A stretch of 64,000 nucleotides of DNA, from positions 1,855,466 to 1,919,465 of the forward strand of contig NW_004457639.1 in NCBI RefSeq assembly GCF_000203815.1. The letters are read 5' to 3'. Under the pieces are notes generated by a model that saw only the letters and a list, made by a program, of their open reading frames with translations, searched no databases and was not told the DNA's origin. Numbering within the stretch: position 1 is the stretch's first letter; each line of letters opens with the position of its first letter. The DNA is from Cavenderia fasciculata. Lineage: Eukaryota; Evosea; Eumycetozoa; Acytosteliales; Cavenderiaceae. Positions 1 through 12,680 of the stretch are shown here, in pieces. The translations under genes were made by a program, and so were the position numbers.

Positions 1-1157
1 TCATTGATATAGATTAATAGATTACTTGATTGTGATACCAATCCAATACCACTATTACTATTTCTATCAAATCCAATACTATCTTGTACTATTAACTGTA
101 CCATATAATACAATACTCTTGATTTGAAAATAGTCATTGAAACTATATCATTGTTGTTGTTGGCGGTGGTGGTAGTTGACGATTTTGGGAATCTAATCAA
201 ATCGATAAGATCACGCAAGTAATTGATTATTATGGCAAGTGATGCAGATGAAGAAGAAGAGGATAGTCCATATGGAATAGAATAAAGTATCAATGTAAGA
301 GTATCCAATATTGGGTAATAGAGAGCATCAATATTGTGAGCCAATCTTGTAATACTATTAAAGAGGAACGATGGTGAAATGGTTTGTAAAGACAAAGCAG
401 ACGATAAGATAAAGTTGATAAATGGTACAAAAATGATACGATATCTTTGTTCGATCAATGATGGTGGTACGGCAGATGATAATACACCTTCCATGTGATA
501 GATGATAGATGACAACATACTATCAAAATGATCTTTTGATGTGATTGTTGACTTTATAATCGATACCAATGGTGATATTGATTGTTTAGTTTTTGAGGAG
601 GTGGTGAGCAGTGATGACATGTAATCTGGTAATATAATCAAATCTACCAGTGCACCTATTAATAGATGATCATAGTTTGATAATAAAATTGGTGATACCG
701 ATGAAGATGATGATAAACAATTAACTAATTGATCAACTACTCTATTGGTTTCACCACATCTTTTAATCTAAAATAAATGTGTAAAGTAGAGGAATTTATA
801 TAAAAGTCAATAAAATATAATTGATACATAACGATCGATCGATGATTTACATACACAATCTAGAATAGTTTCAAGTATCAAAGGTATATTTGAAGTAGCA
901 TTGATAGTAGTATTTGTAGTTAATAATCTCTTTGAACATAATAATAGATCTACAAGTGACTGAAGTTGATGATTGTATTGTTGAGAACTACCAGCACCTG
1001 ATGACTTTAACTCTATGATCGTATTTGATAACTTTAATATACTTTGTCTGAGTATAGTTGGATGTTCATCTTGATCTTCAAGATTGATAGTTATCTTTTG
1101 TTGTTGTTGCTGTTGTTGTTGTTGTTGTTGTTGTTTAGATGATTTATCTTGTACCAT
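1..1157 (-). CDS. Unrecognised helical protein, partial (C-terminus beyond the window)
   Basis: Two exons: 828-1157 and 1-767, joined in phase 0 by a GTATCA...TTTTAG intron. The ATG at 1157 is followed by a run of about 12 Gln (residues 9-20). The second exon stays open to the left edge, so about 365 residues are visible and the C-terminus is missing. The protein is rich in Leu, Ile and Ser and looks all-helical, perhaps HEAT/ARM-like. I see no catalytic motif, signal peptide or clear membrane segment, and I do not recognise the family. It lies downstream of the RhoGEF gene on the same strand, with only about 210 bp of AT-rich DNA between them. Confidence 0.7.
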
Positions 1158-1365
1158 GGTTTCTATCTTTCTCTTTTAGTATTGTACAAAAAAAAGAGAA
1201 AAAGAGAATGAATAAAAAGAATGATCAATCGATAAAAATAGATAGATAAAAAAAAAGACGACAAAAAAGAGATATATTAAAAAATATAGTTGTTTTTTTT
1301 TTGTACATATTCCATAACATGTGGATTATTATTATTATTATTAATTAAATTAAATTAATTAATAA

Positions 1366-1512
1366 TTATTTATTTGGGCTCATAAGTCCAGACGAAAACA
1401 ATTGTACACTGTTTCGATATTTCTTTCTTAATGATCCAAATGATGGGGAACTACCTGTACTATTACTATTACTATTACTACTTTCACCATTAATCGTAGG
1501 AGAAAGAGGTCG

Positions 1513-1547
<35 letters not shown>

Positions 1548-3201
1548 GATTATCTTTGTTTGATGGTGAAAAAGGTGTAGTAGTTGGTGAATTACTATCG
1601 TTGGTCGTAGATGATGATATTTGCATTGATTTTCGGTGATTTAATTTTGGTGAAGGTGATTGTGGTGTTTTTGGTGTTTGCAATTCGTTCATACATTCTG
1701 TCATTACTGCTATCCATTTATCTCTTTGTTCTGTTGTGTTGGCGACAAATGTATATACCTTTTTTGATGTTACAACTTGGAATGAATCCTTAAAATCTTA
1801 ATTAAACGTTCAATATTAATTAATATGACCGAGTGAGTTTTGATATTTGTCGCCTTTCTTAATTGTTTTTTACATACTTTTTAAAATTGAAATAGCTTTG
1901 ATATCAGAGAATTTAATACATTTAAATAGTGTTTTTCGATATTGATTGCTATTTGGTGCAGATAAAAGTGTAGTCGATGTTGATGATGATGATGATGATG
2001 ATGATGGAGAGGGTGGTGTCATGAGTGATAGAGTTGATTGATGATGTTGAAGTGTAGATACAGGTGATATGTTGGTTGGTTGATGTGGTAGTGTCTTGTT
2101 TTGACGATGATGATGATGATTGACGCTACCTCCAAGACTGCTACTGCTGCCACTATTGCTACTATTATCAATTTCAGTACAGATTAAACATTCTTTAAAT
2201 AAATATACATGGAGATCTTTCTTTGTAGATGCAACTATTCCCTTTAATAGAGATAATTGACCTTCTTGAATGAATTTTGCGTTGTTTGCTTCGTGAAAGA
2301 GTGGTTGATCTGAACCCTTTTGTTTGATGGTAGTCAGTACTTCTTGTACCTTTTCAGTGTTGGTAGCAGTACGCTTGGACTCGTTGAGATAGAGAGTGAG
2401 ATCGTGTAATTGACAAAGAGATAGAGCAGTATAATTAAAGTCTGGATGGTCATGTGGTGTATGCCTTTCAATCTCTTTGAGTAACAATGTATAACGTGGC
2501 ATACGTTGTACGGGAAGCACCAAAAAACTACCAAAATCTAAATTTCTACATCTCGCGTCATTCTCCCAACCCAATATCATTTTATGCAATGCCGAATAAC
2601 TTGTACTAGTTTGTATAAATTTAGTCATTGCAAATGCCTTTTCATAGTTGTTTATATAGATTTCATATAATTTTTGAAATTCTCCCATCTATATAAAAAG
2701 GGAAAGAAATCATTGATGATTAGTAATTCATACTAGTATAATCTTTAATATTATTATTCAATAATATTGATTACATACAAAAGGCATAAATATATTTCCA
2801 ATAGTTGAATCATCTGACCAATTAAGATGACATTTTTCCAACTCTTCCAAAAGTTTAATGTGCGTATTTCTAATCTCTTCGATATTGCAAAACAACATGA
2901 AAAGGTAATCGGCAGTGAGAAGAGAAAACTCTTTAATCGGTGCATAAAATACATCGATAAAAGTATTCATGTCAGACACATAACCACGTTCCACTTTTAA
3001 GAGCTCGTTTATAATTCTTTTACGTGCCGATAGTCCAGTAGTGACAGGTGATGCTGTTCTCTGTGATGATGTTAATGACAGTGATAATATTTCACTGTTT
3101 AGACTACTTGAACTAGTATTTGTACTATTTGCTATTCTTGCACAATTGTTGTTAAATGTGCTCAGAGGTGCTGATACTGACAATGAAATGTTGTTTGTTT
3201 G

Positions 3202-3244
<43 letters not shown>

Positions 3245-4281
3245 GTGGAGTTGGAGGATGGTTGATGTTGATGATTATGTGATGTAATTGATGATGATGA
3301 TGATATACAACTAGACATTGAAGATGATCTACTAGAAATCGGCGTGCTTGTTGTCGTCGTTGTTGTTGTCATTGTTGTTGTCTGTTCGACAGTGTTGCTG
3401 TTGTTTAGTGATATTAATTTTAATTTATCTACAATTTCTTCACTCGCAATATGATGATGATTATTATGATGATGAAGACTACCATAACTACTATTATTAT
3501 ATGCCGCTGCCAAATCAGTTTCATTATTCTTTACACTTTCAATTTCTATCAATTCATCATCTAATATAGATGAAGACGATGAAGATTGTGATTCATCATT
3601 GCTATTACTATTGTTGTTGTTGTTGTTTTGATCAATATTTGATTGATTATGATTAGCTATATCTACACTATCGGCAGCAATGGTACCATTATTCTCTTTT
3701 CTATAATCCAATAACAATCTTTTGAATTTTCTCATTGCTAACCATCTACGAACAATGCTCTGAACCTTTATAATACACCAAATCTTATGACTATTCTTTG
3801 ATACAATGTTATTTCTATATAGAAAATATATATATATATATTTATATGAATATATTTACAAATTGTGTGAAAAATATGAGATGATGGTTAATGATCTATC
3901 CTTTTTGTTTTCAGCAGCTGATGATATTAATGAACAGCTGTTGCTCCTCCTGCCAAGTATAACCTCCACATCAATCGCAATCGTTCCTGAAAGTTATAAG
4001 AGAAATAAGAAAAACAAAAAAAAACTAAACAGTTTCAGTCAGATCGACGATCGACATAGGGGGTGGTGATGCCGAAGCTGTGTTTGGTTTGATTTTTTGT
4101 TTGTTTGTTTGGTGGTGATAAAAACATACTTTTCTTGTTTTATCGGTTTTGGTCTCAACATCGATGACCTACTGCTGCTGCTGCTGTCGCCTGATGCAGA
4201 ACTCATTGTTGACATTCTGCTGCTCTGTCTTCCATTGCTGTTATTGCTTAACATCATCACTGATTGTTGTCTGCTTATCAT
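1366..4281 (-). CDS. IQ motif-RhoGEF (DH-PH) protein
   Basis: Four exons join in phase: 4130-4281, 2779-3814, 1878-2688 and 1366-1796, giving about 809 residues. An IQ-like calmodulin-binding motif, IKVQSIVRRWLAMRKF, lies near residues 66-81. A long Ser/Asn/Thr/His-rich linker follows. The DH (RhoGEF) domain starts near residue 314 (RIINELLKVERGYVSDM) and carries the helix signature LVLPVQRMPRYTLLLKEI. A PH domain follows, split by a His/Ser-rich insert, and ends in the typical helix around EQRDKWIAVMTE. The C-terminus is a Q/S/N-rich tail. The family catalyses GDP/GTP exchange on Rho/Rac GTPases at the membrane, controlling actin. The first intron (3815-4129) is unusually long and could hide another small exon. 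Confidence 0.85.
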
Positions 4282-5187
4282 TTTTTGTTACTAGTACTAC
4301 TCTAACAATCAGCTGTTCCTGTTGTTGCTGCTAATACAAAGAGAGAGATAGATAAAATTGGTTGGTCAGTAAATGAATAGAATAATAGAATAATAGAAAT
4401 AGATAGATAGGTAAGAGCAGCAGCAGCAGTAAACTGTTTGGATGGATGGATGGGATGGGATGGGAAGATGATGAAGAGTATTATACTTACTTGATTACAA
4501 CTATTCAATAGTAGGTCAATTGATTAAATTAATTAATTAATGATGATGATGATAATATCAAGAGAAGAGGAGGGTGTATTGTTATCAGACAGCGGATTAA
4601 CAGAGTTGTTGTATTATTAATAATTAGTAGATGATGAGATGTACATATGCACCACACAACACACCAATCGATCTCTCTTTGACAGTACTATCTATCTATT
4701 TATTTATCTTATTCTGTCTCTCTACTGCTGCAGACTAGTATTAATACCAAGAGAGAGGGGAGGTGGGTGTTTAAAAAACTATTAGTTGTAAAAAGTTGTT
4801 TGATGATGGTGAATGAATAATAATAATATTAATTATTAATTATGATCCAATTTTTATTATCTGAAACCTAAGTGTGTGCGTGTGTGTGCGTGTGAATTGT
4901 ATCTGGTGGTGATGGTATAATAACTGTGCAAAGTGATAATAAATAAATAAATAAATAATGACAATCGAGATTGATGTTGGTACCTCTCTATTTGTTGTTG
5001 CAAGTGACAAGGTTTCATCCGGACAAACCTTGTCCAAAAAAAAAAAAACAAAGGCGTTCTGATAATTGAGCTTTTTAGAAGGTTCCCTGTTTCAACGGAA
5101 CCATACCAACTACTACTCTTATTATTGTTGTTAACTTTTAGTTAGTTTGTAAATAATAATAAATAATAAATAATAATAATAATAATA
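4282..5187. other. Divergent intergenic region with two hairpins
   Basis: About 900 bp lie between the divergent RhoGEF and hydrolase genes. I see no convincing coding sequence. The region has CAG/CTG-like stretches near 4418-4430, a GGATG repeat near 4440-4465, and two perfect inverted repeats at 5006-5034 and 5081-5102 (see findings). It should hold the promoters and 5' UTRs of both genes. Confidence 0.6.
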
Positions 5188-6741
5188 ATGACTATAACAA
5201 CGAAATTAGAAAATACACCAGAGGAACAAGGAGTATCAAGTAGAATACTTTTATCAATGTTTGATGATTTAGAGTCAAGAGCATTTGAAATTCATGCATT
5301 TCTTTTGACGAGAAACAACAAGGTAGTTGCTGAAGGATACGCAAGACCTTATAGTGCTGATCGTGTTCACATGACTCATTCAATGACAAAGAGTGTTTTG
5401 GTGTGCGCTGCCGTATTACTCATATCAGAGGGCAAACTAGAATTAGACCAAAAAGTCGTATCATTCTATCCACCATCGATTGACATTCAAAAACAAGATT
5501 ACTACTCAAAACTAAAAGATATGACTGTAGGTCATTTGATGACTATGCGTACTGGTCACGAAAAGGAAGTATCTGGATCTGTGTGGAGACCGATCAAGAC
5601 TAGTTGGATCGATGAGTTTTATAAAATCAAAGTTGTCAATCAACCAGGAACAACCTTTCTCTACACCTCTGCTTCTACATACATGTTGTCTGCCATCATC
5701 ACTGCTGTACTAAAACAACAACAACAACAACAACAAATCACATCAACACCAACAACAATTGTGTCAGCATCACAATTTCTCAATGAAAGATTGTTCAGAC
5801 CACTTGGAATTAAATATGAATGGCCAGATTCAACAACAGATGCAGATGTATCACCAGGAGCCAACGGTCTCTCTTGTAAATTACAAGATATGGCCAAGTT
5901 GGCACTTTTATTTGTCAACAAGGGTGTGTGGAAAGGAGAGCAACTGATACCAGCAGATTGGGTAGAAAAGATTCAACAAAACCATCAAGATGATGATGAA
6001 ACAAGATACGGCTATCAATGGTGGCTTGGACCAAATGGTGCTTACTATATGAATGGCCTGTTTGGTCAATTGAATGTTGTATTTCCTAGCCACAATGCAA
6101 CATTGTCAATCTTTGCTGGAGTACCACCTCAAAGTAACTTTGTAAACGATTTTATTTGGAATTATTTCCCAAAGGCATTTTCAGCCGATAACAATGAAAT
6201 ACCAGCTGACCCAGAATCTCTGCTCAAACTCAGAAAACGGTTATCAACACTTGAATTGGTACAAGATTCACCAGATCCAACCATAAAGTTGGTACATGCT
6301 AAAAAATTTGTAGATTTTGTTGTCGACAGTGAAGTTGATGACAATGGTAATCCAGTAAAACGTGCATCGGCCCCCGACATTAAAATGATGATGTTTAGTT
6401 TTGAAAAGGAATCTATTCTTTTCACACTAAGAGACAGCCAAGGTAAACATACTATTCCAATTGGACAGAGAGGTATATTTATAGATAGTGTAACTAGATT
6501 TAATCGATCACAACTACATCATGAATATGAATCTTTGACACCTTCTTGTGTTGCCTCTACAAGCAAATGGATTGATGGTCGTACACTTTTATTAGATTTG
6601 GTTTATGTTGAAACTACTTTTAGAGATAGATTGATTATTCAATTTACACCTAGACACATTAGAGTTACACACTCTGTTAATACCAATTCAAGTTCATTTC
6701 AATTACCAATGATAAAAGGTGTTTTACAACAATCAAAATAA
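5188..6741 (+). CDS. Serine beta-lactamase-like hydrolase (class C / transpeptidase fold)
   Basis: A single exon of 517 residues. The catalytic SxxK motif is S65-M-T-K68 (context MTHSMTKSV). The second motif is Y159-T-S161, in the place of YxN. A GLFGQ stretch near residue 290 fits the third (KTG/HxG) position. A 7-Gln tract at 177-183 is a local insertion. The first ~340 residues are the beta-lactamase domain; the C-terminal ~170 residues are an extension I cannot assign. There is no signal peptide, so it is probably cytosolic. Eukaryotic members act as esterases or peptidases rather than as resistance enzymes; the substrate here is unknown. The start is the first ATG after an AAT-rich leader. 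Confidence 0.85.
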   Translation: MTITTKLENTPEEQGVSSRILLSMFDDLESRAFEIHAFLLTRNNKVVAEGYARPYSADRVHMTHSMTKSVLVCAAVLLISEGKLELDQKVVSFYPPSIDIQKQDYYSKLKDMTVGHLMTMRTGHEKEVSGSVWRPIKTSWIDEFYKIKVVNQPGTTFLYTSASTYMLSAIITAVLKQQQQQQQITSTPTTIVSASQFLNERLFRPLGIKYEWPDSTTDADVSPGANGLSCKLQDMAKLALLFVNKGVWKGEQLIPADWVEKIQQNHQDDDETRYGYQWWLGPNGAYYMNGLFGQLNVVFPSHNATLSIFAGVPPQSNFVNDFIWNYFPKAFSADNNEIPADPESLLKLRKRLSTLELVQDSPDPTIKLVHAKKFVDFVVDSEVDDNGNPVKRASAPDIKMMMFSFEKESILFTLRDSQGKHTIPIGQRGIFIDSVTRFNRSQLHHEYESLTPSCVASTSKWIDGRTLLLDLVYVETTFRDRLIIQFTPRHIRVTHSVNTNSSSFQLPMIKGVLQQSK

Positions 6742-6808
6742 TAATAATAATAATAATAATAAATAATAAATAAAAAGTAGGTTGTATTTATTTTATTAAT
6801 ATTATTTA

Positions 6809-8139
6809 TCAGTATTTGGGTGGTGAATAGGAAACTTCGTTCAAAATATTAACGATTCCATGTTGTTTGATTGTTTCCATTTCCCTTTCACTACGTACCA
6901 ATATACTACCAGTGAATCCTACACTATTAATTGATATTCCATTTGATTGATAACATTTTCGAGGTACAACAAACATCCATTCATTGGTCATTATAAAATT
7001 ATAACTATTACCACCTGTATTATATTTCTTTTGAATAGTATCATCATTATCATCTTTGTTATTATTATTATTATTATTATCATGTACCACTAGTTTTAAA
7101 TGATTCAAAAGATCTATATAGTTTGATTCAAAATATTGTGCTCTTTGATCCAATGAGGACGAGTCATCTGAAAGTTTTGATTTATCTAGTTGAACAGCAG
7201 CACTGTGAAATCCAAGTGAATCTACATTGACAATGACATCAGGTCCTTTTAGATGCTTTTTAATGACAGATTCGATAGGACATTTAAGGTTTTGTTCATT
7301 TTCAAAATAAGGTGTTCTAAGTAGTTGTACATGTTTGTGCGGTTGGCTTGCCCCACTTTGTGCACCGCAATTAAAGAAGCATAACATATCACATTTGTCT
7401 ACACATTCCCAACTATATTTGATAAAGAAAATAATAAATAATATTAATCTAAGTAAAAGTAAAGTCCTTTTTATACATACATTGCTTTGAAATCATTTCT
7501 ATTTAAAGGTTCAATTTGATCTTGATAATCAGTAGTTGCAATGATACAATGATGATTAGAAACATTAAACTTATTTAATACCAAATTATGTGTTCCAAAT
7601 AGATCACAAACTAATAGATCTTTATCACATGGTAAAAATGGATCAATAAATTGTTTCTTTTTTTGTAGTATAGTATTATTATTATTATTATTATCGTTAT
7701 TATTTTGATTATTTTGATTGTTATTAATACAAGGTGATGGTGATGGTGATGTTGAACAAGAAGTTGATGATGATTTATCAAAATTAAAAGGTCTCTTTGC
7801 CAATGCACCAGCAACACTCAACATAAACTACAGTTTGACGATGATGATGATAGATAGAATAGATGATGATCAGTTGACATTATCATTTATAATTTATAGA
7901 TATATGTATATATAACAGACTGCATTATATCTATATCTATATCTATATATATATAGATAGCTTTAATCATTTACATTGACATTTGATTCTTTAATGAATA
8001 CAGGATGAGATTCTATTTTTTCTATTGCACCAATACGTGTAGCTCTCTCTGATACCTTTTGTATCATCTCCCATAGTGACATTGATGTTGTTGATGATGT
8101 AACAGTGTTATGCATAAGATTTGCTGTTCCTCTTAACAT
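6809..8139 (-). CDS. Ap4A phosphorylase / ATP adenylyltransferase
   Basis: Three exons: 7975-8139, 7481-7827 and 6809-7412, about 371 residues. The first exon carries the family N-terminus (ERATRIGAIEKIES). The middle has the nucleotide-binding segment with PFLPCDKDL and LNKFNVSNHH. The last exon has the HIT-like active site SGASQPHKHVQLLR, with a catalytic HxHxQ core. The family converts Ap4A plus phosphate to ATP plus ADP in the cytosol. Asn- and Ser-rich inserts make it slightly longer than yeast APA1/2 (about 320 residues). An open frame continues upstream of 8139 to a TTG, but the first ATG is at 8139. Its 3' end faces the beta-lactamase-like gene, only about 65 bp away. Confidence 0.85.
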
Positions 8140-8323
8140 CTTTAAATTTGAGTTGTTGTTATTGTTTGAAGCAATAACCAATCAATGAAATTGACCCATT
8201 TTGCTGGTTTGTGAAATTATAGACTATTATTTACTATTTACTTTATTTATTTATTTATTTAATTATTTATACATATATCAACAACTATTATTATTATTAT
8301 TATTATTATTAAGATTTATTTGA

Positions 8324-11300
8324 TTAATCAGTAGTAGTAATAATAAATTTATTATCTACAATAGATACTGATTTATCTTTATATAAAAGTTGATAATTGT
8401 CCAACATGAGACTGATTAGATTGTTGATGATTGGAATTTGTAGTGAAGTTTCAATGGTTTGATAGGAAGGTTTAATTAGATTTGGTGCAAGAACAATGGC
8501 CAAATTTGAATTGGTCATCTTATTCCTATCACTACTAGAGGCAATCGTTCCAAGAAGAAGAAGAATAACTTGTAATGTAACTTGGTTGCATTGTGGTATC
8601 GATTGTAATAGTGTTTTGACACGTCTCATTTGTTCATGTGCCTCTACACCACGACTGTCACCAATTTCAATGATTCTATCATACAATTCATAGGTAAATA
8701 GTGGTGGTATCATCTCTCTAAAGAATGCTTTGAATACCGATGCAACATGATGTGGTCCTGCTTTTTGCAAAATACCTTCCAATTGTGATGATTGACTCTT
8801 GTTTATCGTTTCCTTTAATGTATCTACCTCTAATTGATTAGGTGATACTCTAAATAATCCTTCTACATTTATATCTATAGAAAAAAGGAATAAGAATGAC
8901 AAATATTATTTAGACATTGTAATCTATAGATATATATATATATATTTATAGTTGAGACACATACGATTTAATAATACATTTGAAGCTTTTAAAATGAAAT
9001 TTGGTACAAATGTTTTTTCAGCTTCTCTACTAACTAGATCAACAATAGATACTCCAAATACTAAATAGAAATAATATTAATAAATAAATAAATAAATAAA
9101 TAATAATTTCAACCACCATTTATAATTAATCTAATTTCTTACTCTTTGTTGAATTGTTTACAGTAGTTAGATGACTAAATTGTTTTAGTAATCCTCTTTT
9201 TTCTTCTCCATCTTCTACTGAAAATGATATACTAATATTATTTCCAGCAGCAGCAGTATCATTTGTTCCTTTTTTACTAATACTAATAATATATTTATGA
9301 ACTAAATAGAGAGCGAGAGAGAGAGAGAATGGTTTAGTTTTTATATAATAAATGGTAACTATGTTTTCGAAACATACGATTATTATCAGGTTGATCAGAA
9401 ACAATGATATCATTCAAGTGGAATAGATATTTAAATTTCAATAAATCTCCACCTCCACGTTGTTTTTTTGTAAAGAGTATAATATCATTACAAAGAAAGT
9501 AAAAATAAACTTGATCTTGCTTTTTTGTTTCAAATTTAACTAATTTTCCTTCATGTAAATAAATTCTACCTGGTATTACAAACTAAATAAATACAAATAT
9601 AAATTAATATATTGTTTTCTTTACTTTTTTCTTTTTTCTTTTTTTCTTTTTTTTTTTTTTCTTTTTTACTTACAGGATCTAATAATTTTTTATTATTAAC
9701 CTTTCTATAAATATTCAAGAGAGAAGCAGCATTTTGAGCTTGAGCAAGATTATCTTGAACCAATTGTTCAACTTCTTTCATCATTTTTTCAGAGTTTATA
9801 ATATTTACATAATCTGGCCAATGGGAAGGTGTATGGTTGGCAATGGCAAAGAGTTGACGTTGATACATTGACAAATGGTTGAGTGGTGTTGCAATGAGTG
9901 CCATCAAATCATATACTTGTCCTGGAGTATTTTGGCAACATTCATCAATGAATGCTGCAAATTTAACATTCTCCTTTCTACAACGTTCCAAAGTATCGAT
10001 TGCATTTTTAAAATTCTTTACATAGTTTCCATAGACCTTTAACTCTGGAGCAATACGTAAAAAGATATCACCCAATCCTTCTACACAAGGCCATTTGTTG
10101 TGAAGTTGTTCAAATTGTTCCAATATTCTTTGATGAACCAAAAATATTTCGTCAATCGATGAAAAGATTGCATTAAAGTCATCATCGGTAATGATATGAC
10201 TTGGTGCAGCATTGAGTTTGTTGTAATAATGCTCTAGAATAATCTTTAGATTATTATTGTATCTTCTTTCTTCGTATATCAACTGTCTAAAAGCTATATT
10301 TCTTTCACGCAACAATGATTTAGAGTATGTTGAAGCCAACCAATCAACCCTACGTTTGGCAAGGAATCGACGAACACAACTCTGAACCTTTACGACATCC
10401 TTTACATAGATTTGTGCAGTTTTCCATGTTTGTAGGGTATCTATTGCATTTCTTATACCATCCAAATAGGTAGGATTGACACCAGTGTAAAATGATAGAT
10501 CCAATTGTTGATTGTATAGAATATCCATAATGTTCATTACTACGTTTGGTGATATACCTGGCAATGAAATCAATGTTGATTGTATTGCATTAAATATTTT
10601 AAACATATCATTATTGGTATCAACCCAATTGGCAATATTACTTCTCTTTAGTGTATTGTTGGCTGATGATTTCTTAAAATCTCCATTATTCTTTTTTAAT
10701 TTCATTAAACCTTTGGCAATTGTATATTTTCTATTTGGTGTTGGATGTTGTTGTTGCTGAGGTTCTTTTAATTGTTGTGCTTCTTTTTGTTGTTGTGGTT
10801 GTTGTTGTTGATTTAAATAATTATTTAAAGAAGAACTAGAAGATAAAGGTGTATATGGTAAACTTGAAAATGAAGGCGAAGTAGAGGAGGAGGAGGATGA
10901 AGAACTGGAAGATGATATTGTTGTCGATGAAGAAGAGAGTGAAGACATTGAATTGAGTGAAGACAATGGTGATTGTTTAGCTGGCGATGATCCCAATAAT
11001 GGTGGCGATAAATCGTTTTGTCTCACATGTTTTTGTTGATAAATGATCGACAATAATGAATCATTTTGTGGATGGTGATGATGATGAGATGGTTTCCTGA
11101 TTGATGGTGGAATCGGTGTTGAAGGTGTTTTAAGTGATGGTACAGTACTAGTATCTAATAAATCCTTTGAAGTTGAAGAATGAGGTATATCAGATTGAGA
11201 TCTAGATTGTCTTGTTTCAACAAGATGAATCAAAGACGAATTTGAAGGTGATGTTTGATTGTCTTCCAACTCGTCTTGTTCCTCATTTTCTAGATCAACT

Positions 11301-12245
11301 TGAGATGATGAAGAGTCAGAATATGACAAATTTGACGATTGTTCTTGTTGTAATTTAAATGGAATGACAGTGGTGGTTGATTGTTCAACAGCCGAGGTAC
11401 CTCCACTACCACCACTATTAAATAGTTTAATCATCTTGTTTGTATTACCCGATGAAGGAGTAGATGGACTAGATGACAAGGCAGATGATGCAGCAGTTGC
11501 AGATGATGGTTTTGGACTAGTTGGAGATTGATCCTTTCGACTGATTGGTATAGGTGCGGCAGGTCTTGGTGATGAATAGGGTGACGTTGGTGGTAACAAA
11601 GACGTAGTCGTCGTTGATGGATTGTTAAGAGTAGGTGATCCTACAACAGCTTGTTGTTTGTTGTTTGGAGAGGAAGAAGGAGAAGAACCTTGGAATATTC
11701 TTTTTGAGAATGTTTCAATTGCTTGAGGTGTTAGAGTTCTTCTGATTGATAGTGGTGCTCTATCAACCGATGGAGTAGTATTCATTATATTTCCTTTTGA
11801 TTTATTTAATCCTCCAGAGCCACCACCACCACCACCACCACTCTTACTACTAATATTATTATTATTATTATTGGATCCATGATTACTGGGTGTACCATCA
11901 CCTGATGAGGATGTTGATTTTGAAGATGATGATGGAGTGGAGGGAAGATTAGGTTTTGGTGGAGGTGGTTGTTGTTGTTTGGTGGTTGGTTGTTGTTGTT
12001 TGTTTTTAGTGTTGCTCGTCGTATCATTATTAAAATTAAGTTCGAGTTGTGATTGTGTTCTATGTGTGTATAAACGGCGGAAAAAATAATGTTAATATAG
12101 GTGTGCATACTCACTAGTGGAGGTGGTAGCAGTAAATAGTATTAGATATCTACCTAGAGTATCTGTGTTCAGACTCTGATTTAAAACAATGTCTACACTT
12201 TTCTTGTCTCCACAGTTGTGGATCAAATAGTGCACAATAATTCAT
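8324..12245 (-). CDS. Rac GEF/GAP: IQ-RhoGEF-PH-RhoGAP protein (DRG-like)
   Basis: Six exons join in phase: 12154-12245, 9674-12059, 9378-9582, 9143-9301, 8965-9060 and 8324-8874, about 1162 residues. The N-terminus is a short Cys-containing module (CALFDPQLWRQEKC). A ~500-residue Ser/Pro/Gln-rich linker follows. An IQ motif, VKVQSCVRRFLAKRR, lies near residue 586. The DH domain is roughly 610-800 and a split PH domain follows from about 827. A C-terminal RhoGAP domain (about 915-1140) has the arginine-finger motif GLFRVSP and the LAIVLAPNL helix. Having GEF and GAP domains in one chain matches the Dictyostelium Bcr/Abr-related protein DRG; I infer control of Rac-type GTPases. It shares its IQ-DH layout with the gene at 1366-4281. 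Confidence 0.87.
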
Positions 12246-12324
12246 CTATATCTATCTATCTATCTTATCTATCTATATATATATATATAGAGATATAAGA
12301 TATCTTGTTATAGTCTACTCTCTA

Positions 12325-12362
<38 letters not shown>

Positions 12363-12632
12363 GTTGTTATTATTATTTAGATATATTAAACTACTAGATA
12401 AGTTGTTGTTGTTGTCTATAGAGATATCTGTCACTCTCTCTCTGTACCACTGTAATACTAGCGCGGAAACCCCATCAATACGACTTTCTTCTTTCTTTGG
12501 TTTGCCTCCAACACCAAATTATTTGAAAATTTTAGTGGTCCCGCAGATTGTTTTATTAAGATCTCGTCCAGTAATGAATGATAACGACGACAAAGAAGAC
12601 TGATCTTTTTTGTAGATTAATTCATACAACAT

Positions 12633-12679
<47 letters not shown>
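12246..12679. other. Divergent promoter region
   Basis: About 430 bp between the divergent Rac GEF/GAP and ABHD11-like genes. It holds ATCTATAT repeats (12246-12300), a (CT)n tract at about 12329-12360, and a (CAA)n leader at about 12636-12678 just before the start codon. A possible acceptor (TTTTTGTAG near 12615) could mark a 5'-UTR intron. I see no convincing ORF. Confidence 0.5.

Positions 12680-12680
<1 letters not shown>

Noticed and set aside
3815-4129. Possible extra exon after TTTCAG near 3987 in the RhoGEF gene
   Set aside because: The frame that would fit phase stops quickly and no good donor follows; the flanking exons already join in phase without it.
3041-4334. Leucine- and cysteine-rich plus-strand ORFs that look like membrane peptides
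   Set aside because: They are complements of Ser/Asn/Gln codon runs in the RhoGEF gene; hydrophobicity follows from the repeat.
4840-5051. Two overlapping minus-strand ORFs of about 65 codons upstream of the hydrolase
   Set aside because: They start or run through the hairpin region and a poly-A tract and read as hydrophobic noise; no gene-like features.
12361-12603. 80-codon plus-strand ORF before the ABHD11-like gene
   Set aside because: Starts in a repeat, no motif, and ends before the gene; probably leader sequence.
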